A stretch of 64,000 nt of DNA, from the NCBI GenBank assembly GCA_020636255.1, contig JACJYE010000004.1, positions 1 through 64,000 of the forward strand. The letters run 5' to 3'. Origin of the DNA: Lewinellaceae bacterium (GTDB taxonomy: Bacteria > Bacteroidota > Bacteroidia > Chitinophagales > Saprospiraceae). The notes under the pieces are model-generated. The model ran no database searches. It had not been told where the DNA came from and worked only from the letters and a program-made list of their open reading frames with translations. Each line of letters starts with the position of its first letter. Positions within the stretch are counted from its first letter, which is position 1. Made by a program: the position numbers and the translations under genes. Of this stretch, positions 59,993 through 64,000 are shown one piece after another.

Positions 59993-62512
59993 ATGCGGTT
60001 CATTCACCCTGCAAAATACATAATAGGGGCTATTTTCGCCCTTGTTTTCCTGACTTCCTGTAATACGGCCAAATACCTTACAGGAGATGAATACCTGCTT
60101 AAAGGCAACAGCATTAAGCTGCAGGGCAAGGGGAATATCGACCGCAAACGGTCGCTCAAATACGAACTGTCTCTGCTGTACAAGCAAAAAGAGAACAGCC
60201 GCTTTTTTTTCATACCCCGCGAATGGCTGTACTACAAGGCTTCAGGCCCCGAAGATACGACCAAGTTCGACAAATGGGTACGCCGGGTGATCGCTGAGCC
60301 TCCAGCTATCTATGACCCCAACCTCGCCAATTCTACCGTAGAATCCATGCGTTATCACCTCCAGTACAAGGGGTATTTCAATGCAGAGGCTTTCTCCGAT
60401 ATCTACGTCAAGCAAAAGCGAAGAAAGGTCTACGTCACCTATTACGCTATCCCTGGCCAGCAGTTCACCATCGACAGCGTGTCCTTTTTCAGCAGGGATA
60501 CCGTGGTCAACAGGATACTGCAGAACATTGCAGGCAACAGCTACCTGAAACATGGCGCAGGTATCGACGGCAAGCTCTACGACCGCGAACGGGAACGCAT
60601 TTCCAAATACATGCGGAACCATGGCTACGCCAATTTTTTCCCAAACTACATCGCCCCTCTTGAAGCGGATACGACCAGGAGGCCCAAAGCAGCGAACCTG
60701 TACCTGGAGGTGCTCCTGCCTCCCGAAGACAGTGTGCATCAGGCCTTTTATGTAGATGACATCACCGTCTATATGGATTACACGCCGGGCAAGACCGATT
60801 CGCTGATGCACGATTCGCTGGCAAACGGAATCCTGTTGCGCACGCCGCGCCCCAGTTTCAGGATCAAACCCGAGACCATCCTGGAGTCGATATTCCTGCA
60901 AAAGGGGCAGTTGTTCCGGCAAGCGGACTACGACAAGACCAACCAGCAGCTCTCCGCCCTGGGCGTATTCCGCTTTGTACGTATCAAACAGGAGCCCGAC
61001 CCGGATGATCCCGACAAACTTGATTTCAGAATAGAGCTGACCCAGAATAAGAAACTCGAAGTCGGTATGGACTTTGAGTTGAATTACGCCAACCGCAGCG
61101 CCTCCGGCGCCGGCAACCTGATCGGCCTGACCGTCGGCCCGTCGTTCCGGAACCGCAACCTTCTGAAAGGCGCCGAGCAACTCCACACCGATTTCTCCGC
61201 CGGTGTAGAAGTCAACCCCTCTCCCAATGCCATCCGCGACGGCCGGTTTTGGAATACGGTGGACCTCAGGCTACAAACCGAACTTTTCCTGCCCCGCTTT
61301 GTCGACAACCTTGGTATCTGGCGTTTCCTAAACCGGGCGCATATCGGCAAACTCAACCTTTTCGTAAGCGACGATTTTTACAATGCCATCCGCGATAAGG
61401 CCGCTACCCGCTTTGCTGCCAGCTACAACTATCTGCTCATCCTCGATTTTTACGAATACAACCTGTTCAACGGCACTTTCGGCTTCGACTTCCAGCGCAA
61501 CAGCAACCAGCGCCTGATCCTCAACCATATCGGCATCGACTACCTGGCCCCGATCACTTTCGAAAAGTTCAACGATATCCTGAAGATCAATGACTTCCTC
61601 GCCCGTTCGTTCGGCGACCAGTTGTTCGTGAGCCTCTTGTTCCGCGACCTCAACTTCGTTTATAATGCGCGGCCCAACAGCAGGGGCAACTCCAGCTACC
61701 TGGGGTTGAACATGGAACTGTCAGGAGCAGAGGTCTGGGCTGCCAACAGCCTTTATAACAGCATTAGCGGTAATGATGAAACCTTTATGTTGCGCCTTCG
61801 GGGTGGCAAGACCGTGGAATTCTCTCAATACCTACGCACGCAGGTAGACCTCAGGCAGTTTCATCAGTTCACGCCCAAGCGCAGTGTAGCGGCTCGGTTG
61901 GCCATCGGCATAGCCCGCCCTTATGGCTTCACTTCCGATGTTCCCTACGTCAAACAATTCTTCGCCGGGGGCCCTAACAGCATCCGCGCCTGGGCGCCAC
62001 GAGGGCTGGGCCCTGGCGCCTACGAAGACCCCCTGTCACTGGACCGGCGCAATAATACCCGCCTGTACCAAACAGGAGACCTCAGCCTGGAGGCCAACCT
62101 GGAATACCGGTTCAATATCTTCTGGATGGTCAACGGCGCGTTTTTCCTGGATGCAGGCAACATCTGGACGCTGGATCGCGATACGAGCCGCTGTGGTTCT
62201 CAGTTCCTGCTCCGCCGGCAAAGCTATCCGTGCACCGACGCCGACGGCAATACATACACTTATACGAACGAGCCCTTCTACCGGCAGATCGCCATTGGCG
62301 GAGGGTTCGGCCTGAGGCTTGATTTCTCTTACTTCATCCTGCGGCTCGATATGGGTGTGAAGCTGCGACACGCCAACCCTTCGCCTTATGTAGAGGGTGC
62401 TAACAACTGGAAAAATTACTGGTTTCGCGATTTCAGGGACGATGGCGGGCGCACGGGCCTGAGGGCTGTGGATGTCATCAACTTTAACCTCGGTTTTGGG
62501 TATCCCTTCTAA
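59993..62512 (+). CDS. tamL: TamA-like outer-membrane lipoprotein (TamL type)
   Basis: The ATG at 59993 gives 839 residues. A lipoprotein signal ends at Cys23 (FALVFLTSC) and is followed by NTAKYLTGDEYLLKGNSIKL, the typical start of the Bacteroidota TamL proteins. POTRA-like domains (to about residue 410) precede a 16-strand Omp85 barrel with the conserved GxNSxRAW-type motif (FAGGPNSIRAWAPRGLGPGA) and a final strand ending INFNLGFGYPF. It probably assists assembly of outer-membrane proteins with TamB, which is not adjacent. The barrel carries an NGAFFLDAGNIW strand common to the family. Confidence 0.93.
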   Translation: MRFIHPAKYIIGAIFALVFLTSCNTAKYLTGDEYLLKGNSIKLQGKGNIDRKRSLKYELSLLYKQKENSRFFFIPREWLYYKASGPEDTTKFDKWVRRVIAEPPAIYDPNLANSTVESMRYHLQYKGYFNAEAFSDIYVKQKRRKVYVTYYAIPGQQFTIDSVSFFSRDTVVNRILQNIAGNSYLKHGAGIDGKLYDRERERISKYMRNHGYANFFPNYIAPLEADTTRRPKAANLYLEVLLPPEDSVHQAFYVDDITVYMDYTPGKTDSLMHDSLANGILLRTPRPSFRIKPETILESIFLQKGQLFRQADYDKTNQQLSALGVFRFVRIKQEPDPDDPDKLDFRIELTQNKKLEVGMDFELNYANRSASGAGNLIGLTVGPSFRNRNLLKGAEQLHTDFSAGVEVNPSPNAIRDGRFWNTVDLRLQTELFLPRFVDNLGIWRFLNRAHIGKLNLFVSDDFYNAIRDKAATRFAASYNYLLILDFYEYNLFNGTFGFDFQRNSNQRLILNHIGIDYLAPITFEKFNDILKINDFLARSFGDQLFVSLLFRDLNFVYNARPNSRGNSSYLGLNMELSGAEVWAANSLYNSISGNDETFMLRLRGGKTVEFSQYLRTQVDLRQFHQFTPKRSVAARLAIGIARPYGFTSDVPYVKQFFAGGPNSIRAWAPRGLGPGAYEDPLSLDRRNNTRLYQTGDLSLEANLEYRFNIFWMVNGAFFLDAGNIWTLDRDTSRCGSQFLLRRQSYPCTDADGNTYTYTNEPFYRQIAIGGGFGLRLDFSYFILRLDMGVKLRHANPSPYVEGANNWKNYWFRDFRDDGGRTGLRAVDVINFNLGFGYPF

Positions 62513-62514
62513 CG

Positions 62515-63159
62515 TTAGCTAAACAGCGACTTTCGGCCGTAATCCTTGCAGATGGGGCACTTCAGCGGGTCGTGCCCACGTGCAGGGCAGTATTGCCGGC
62601 CGAAATAGATGATCTGCAGGTGCAGCTTGTTCCACTTCTCACGAGGAAAAAGCTGTTTGAGGTCAGCTTCCGTCTTCTCCACGTTCTTGCCCGTACTCAG
62701 CCCCCACCTATAGGCCAGCCGGTGAATATGGGTGTCAACCGGAAATGCAGGAACACCGAACGCCTGCGACATGACCACCGAAGCCGTTTTATGCCCTACA
62801 CCGGGCAGGGCTTCCAGCTCTTCAAAACTTTGGGGCACCTTCCCCTTATACTGCTCCACCAATATCCCGGACAGGCGGGAGATCGCCTCCGATTTGCGCG
62901 GCGCCAGCCCGCAGGGGCGGATCACTTCCCTGATCTCTTCCACCTCCAGGCGGGCCATGTCAAAGGGGTTGTCGGCCATTTCGAAGAGGATAGGCGTCAC
63001 TTTATTGACCCGCTCGTCGGTACATTGCGCCGAAAGCAGGACGGCGACAAGCAGGGTATACGGATCCTGGTGTTGCAGGGGGATAGGTACTTCCGGATAC
63101 AGTTCTTCCAGAATATCGGCTATGGCGGCGGCTTTTTCCTTTCGGCTCAGGCGTTTCAT
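62515..63159 (-). CDS. nth: Endonuclease III (atypical iron-sulfur loop)
   Basis: The 214-residue protein has PYTLLVAVLLSAQCTDERVN, the helix-hairpin-helix ELEALPGVGHKTASVVMSQA with catalytic Lys, and the catalytic Asp in FPVDTHIHRLAYRWGLS. It removes oxidised pyrimidines and cuts at abasic sites. The C-terminal loop has CPARGHDPLKCPIC, three cysteines (C-X9-C-X2-C), not the four of the classical C-X6-C-X2-C-X5-C cluster, and ends at GRKSLFS. Some Bacteroidota Nth proteins lack the cluster altogether. It is convergent with tamL, three bases away. Confidence 0.93.
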   Translation of the reverse strand: MKRLSRKEKAAAIADILEELYPEVPIPLQHQDPYTLLVAVLLSAQCTDERVNKVTPILFEMADNPFDMARLEVEEIREVIRPCGLAPRKSEAISRLSGILVEQYKGKVPQSFEELEALPGVGHKTASVVMSQAFGVPAFPVDTHIHRLAYRWGLSTGKNVEKTEADLKQLFPREKWNKLHLQIIYFGRQYCPARGHDPLKCPICKDYGRKSLFS

Positions 63160-63167
63160 CTGGTTGT

Positions 63168-64000
63168 TTAGCGGTATACAAAATGCCCGTGAGGGCTGAA
63201 CACTTCAACGGATGCTCCCTGCCCCTGCTCTACCCTGCCGATTATCCGTGCATCGATAAGGAAGGCCCGGGCGATGTCGACTGCCCTTTCAGCAAAAGCT
63301 TCCGGCAGGTAAACCTCCAGCCTGTGGCCCATATTGAACACCTGGTACATTTCGCTCCAATCCGTGCCAGATTCCTCCCGGATCAGCTGGAATAAGGGCG
63401 GAATGGGAAAGAGGTTATCCTTGATGACAGCTTTGTCGCTGATGAATTTCAGCACCTTCGACTGGCCGCCACCGGTATTGTGGATAAGCCCGTGGATGTG
63501 CGGTTTTAATTCATCCAGCAACTGTTTCAAAACCGGCAGGTAAGTGCGCGTTGGCGAAAGGACGAGCTTGCCTGCCGCCACTTCCCGCCCCCCTACATCA
63601 ACAAGGCTTGTCAGCTTTTTACTGCCTACATAAACCACATCTTCGGAGGTGTTGCTATCGTAACTATCCGGGTATATGCTGGCATAAGCGTGGGAAAATA
63701 CGTCGTGGCGGGCAGAAGTGAGGCCGTTGCTGCCCATGCCTCCGTTGTAGGCATTTTCGTAGATAGCCTGCCCGTACGACGCCAGGCCGACGATTACATC
63801 ACCGGCCTGAATGTCGTTGACGACCAGGCTGGAGCGTTTCAAACGGGCAAATGCCGTATACCCTACATCGATGGTCCGTACGATATCACCCACATCGGCG
63901 GTTTCGCCCCCGGCGAGGTGGATACGGGTGCCGTATTCGGCCATCTTTTCCGCAAAGCGCACCGTATAATTGATAATGGTGCTGATCACTTCTCCCGGTA
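63168..64000 (-). CDS. purM: Phosphoribosylformylglycinamidine cyclo-ligase, 3' part
   Basis: The frame is open to the right edge of the window, so the N-terminal part is missing; 277 residues are visible. They read PGEVISTIINYTVRFAEKMA, HLAGGETADVGDIVRTIDV, GDVIVGLASYGQAIYENAYN, LVLSPTRTYLPVLKQLL, HGLIHNTGGGQSKVLKFISD and TDWSEMYQVFNMGHRLEVYL, as in PurM of Bacteroidota. It closes FGAM to AIR with ATP. The conserved ATP-site residues visible here are intact, unlike those of the PurL-like protein 5 kb upstream in the same window. nth starts nine bases downstream on the same strand. Confidence 0.95.
   Translation of the reverse strand, partial: PGEVISTIINYTVRFAEKMAEYGTRIHLAGGETADVGDIVRTIDVGYTAFARLKRSSLVVNDIQAGDVIVGLASYGQAIYENAYNGGMGSNGLTSARHDVFSHAYASIYPDSYDSNTSEDVVYVGSKKLTSLVDVGGREVAAGKLVLSPTRTYLPVLKQLLDELKPHIHGLIHNTGGGQSKVLKFISDKAVIKDNLFPIPPLFQLIREESGTDWSEMYQVFNMGHRLEVYLPEAFAERAVDIARAFLIDARIIGRVEQGQGASVEVFSPHGHFVYR

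Overview
The window is a chromosome segment of a Bacteroidota bacterium, most likely of the Saprospiria group (the group is an inference). Supporting features are: three secreted proteins with C-terminal type IX secretion signals; a TamA-like outer-membrane lipoprotein (TamL type); an S46 dipeptidyl peptidase; a DUF5777 barrel; LytS/LytTR two-component signalling; and many TAnnTTTG promoter -7 boxes just upstream of genes. Genes are densely packed and visibly GC-rich, except the left 4.4 kb, which is more AT-rich and carries unrelated gene types.

Region 1 (1-4490) looks like one end of an integrated plasmid-like or conjugative element, lying against the 3' end of tRNA-Pro. It holds a short primase-like protein, a winged-helix protein that may be a replication protein, an origin-like stretch (a DnaA box and a cluster of TGTGCA/TGCACA inverted repeats), a candidate small antisense RNA, a helix-turn-helix/coiled-coil protein, an excisionase-like protein, a DUF6876 protein and small unknown genes. 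No integrase or relaxase is visible inside the window.

Region 2 (4490-4960) holds tRNA-Pro(TGG) and tRNA-Ser(GCT). Upstream of tRNA-Ser are two 102-bp tandem repeats, each carrying the 5' half of that tRNA joined to an artificial-looking 11-bp hairpin.

Region 3 (5.1-36.5 kb) is core and envelope physiology: a LytS/LytTR pair, a vWA protein, dihydrofolate reductase, a five-gene operon of two haem lipoproteins, an OB-fold protein, YceI and DUF5777, then PPK2, an S4 RNA-binding protein, a MATE exporter, an S9 oligopeptidase, an NhaC antiporter with an extracytoplasmic N-terminal domain, a DPP11-type peptidase, DnaK, PanB, MltG, RNase D and an acyl-CoA carboxylase beta subunit.

Region 4 (36.5-64 kb) holds a methyltransferase, a GT39-TPR membrane protein, an aspartate aminotransferase, a GlcNAc-kinase-like protein, release factor 2 with its programmed +1 frameshift, an FKBP lipoprotein, NrnA, Ndk, MutS2, chorismate synthase, lumazine synthase, pyruvate dehydrogenase E1 alpha, a COX3-like protein, a catalytically degenerate PurL paralogue, a TlpA thioredoxin, an RNA 2'-O-methyltransferase, TamL, endonuclease III and the 3' part of purM.

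The items most worth following up are the PurL-like protein that has lost its active-site motifs, the tandem tRNA-Ser half repeats, the origin and candidate antisense RNA of the left element, and a short intergenic word (AGAGCTTGTT) that recurs far more often than chance predicts.
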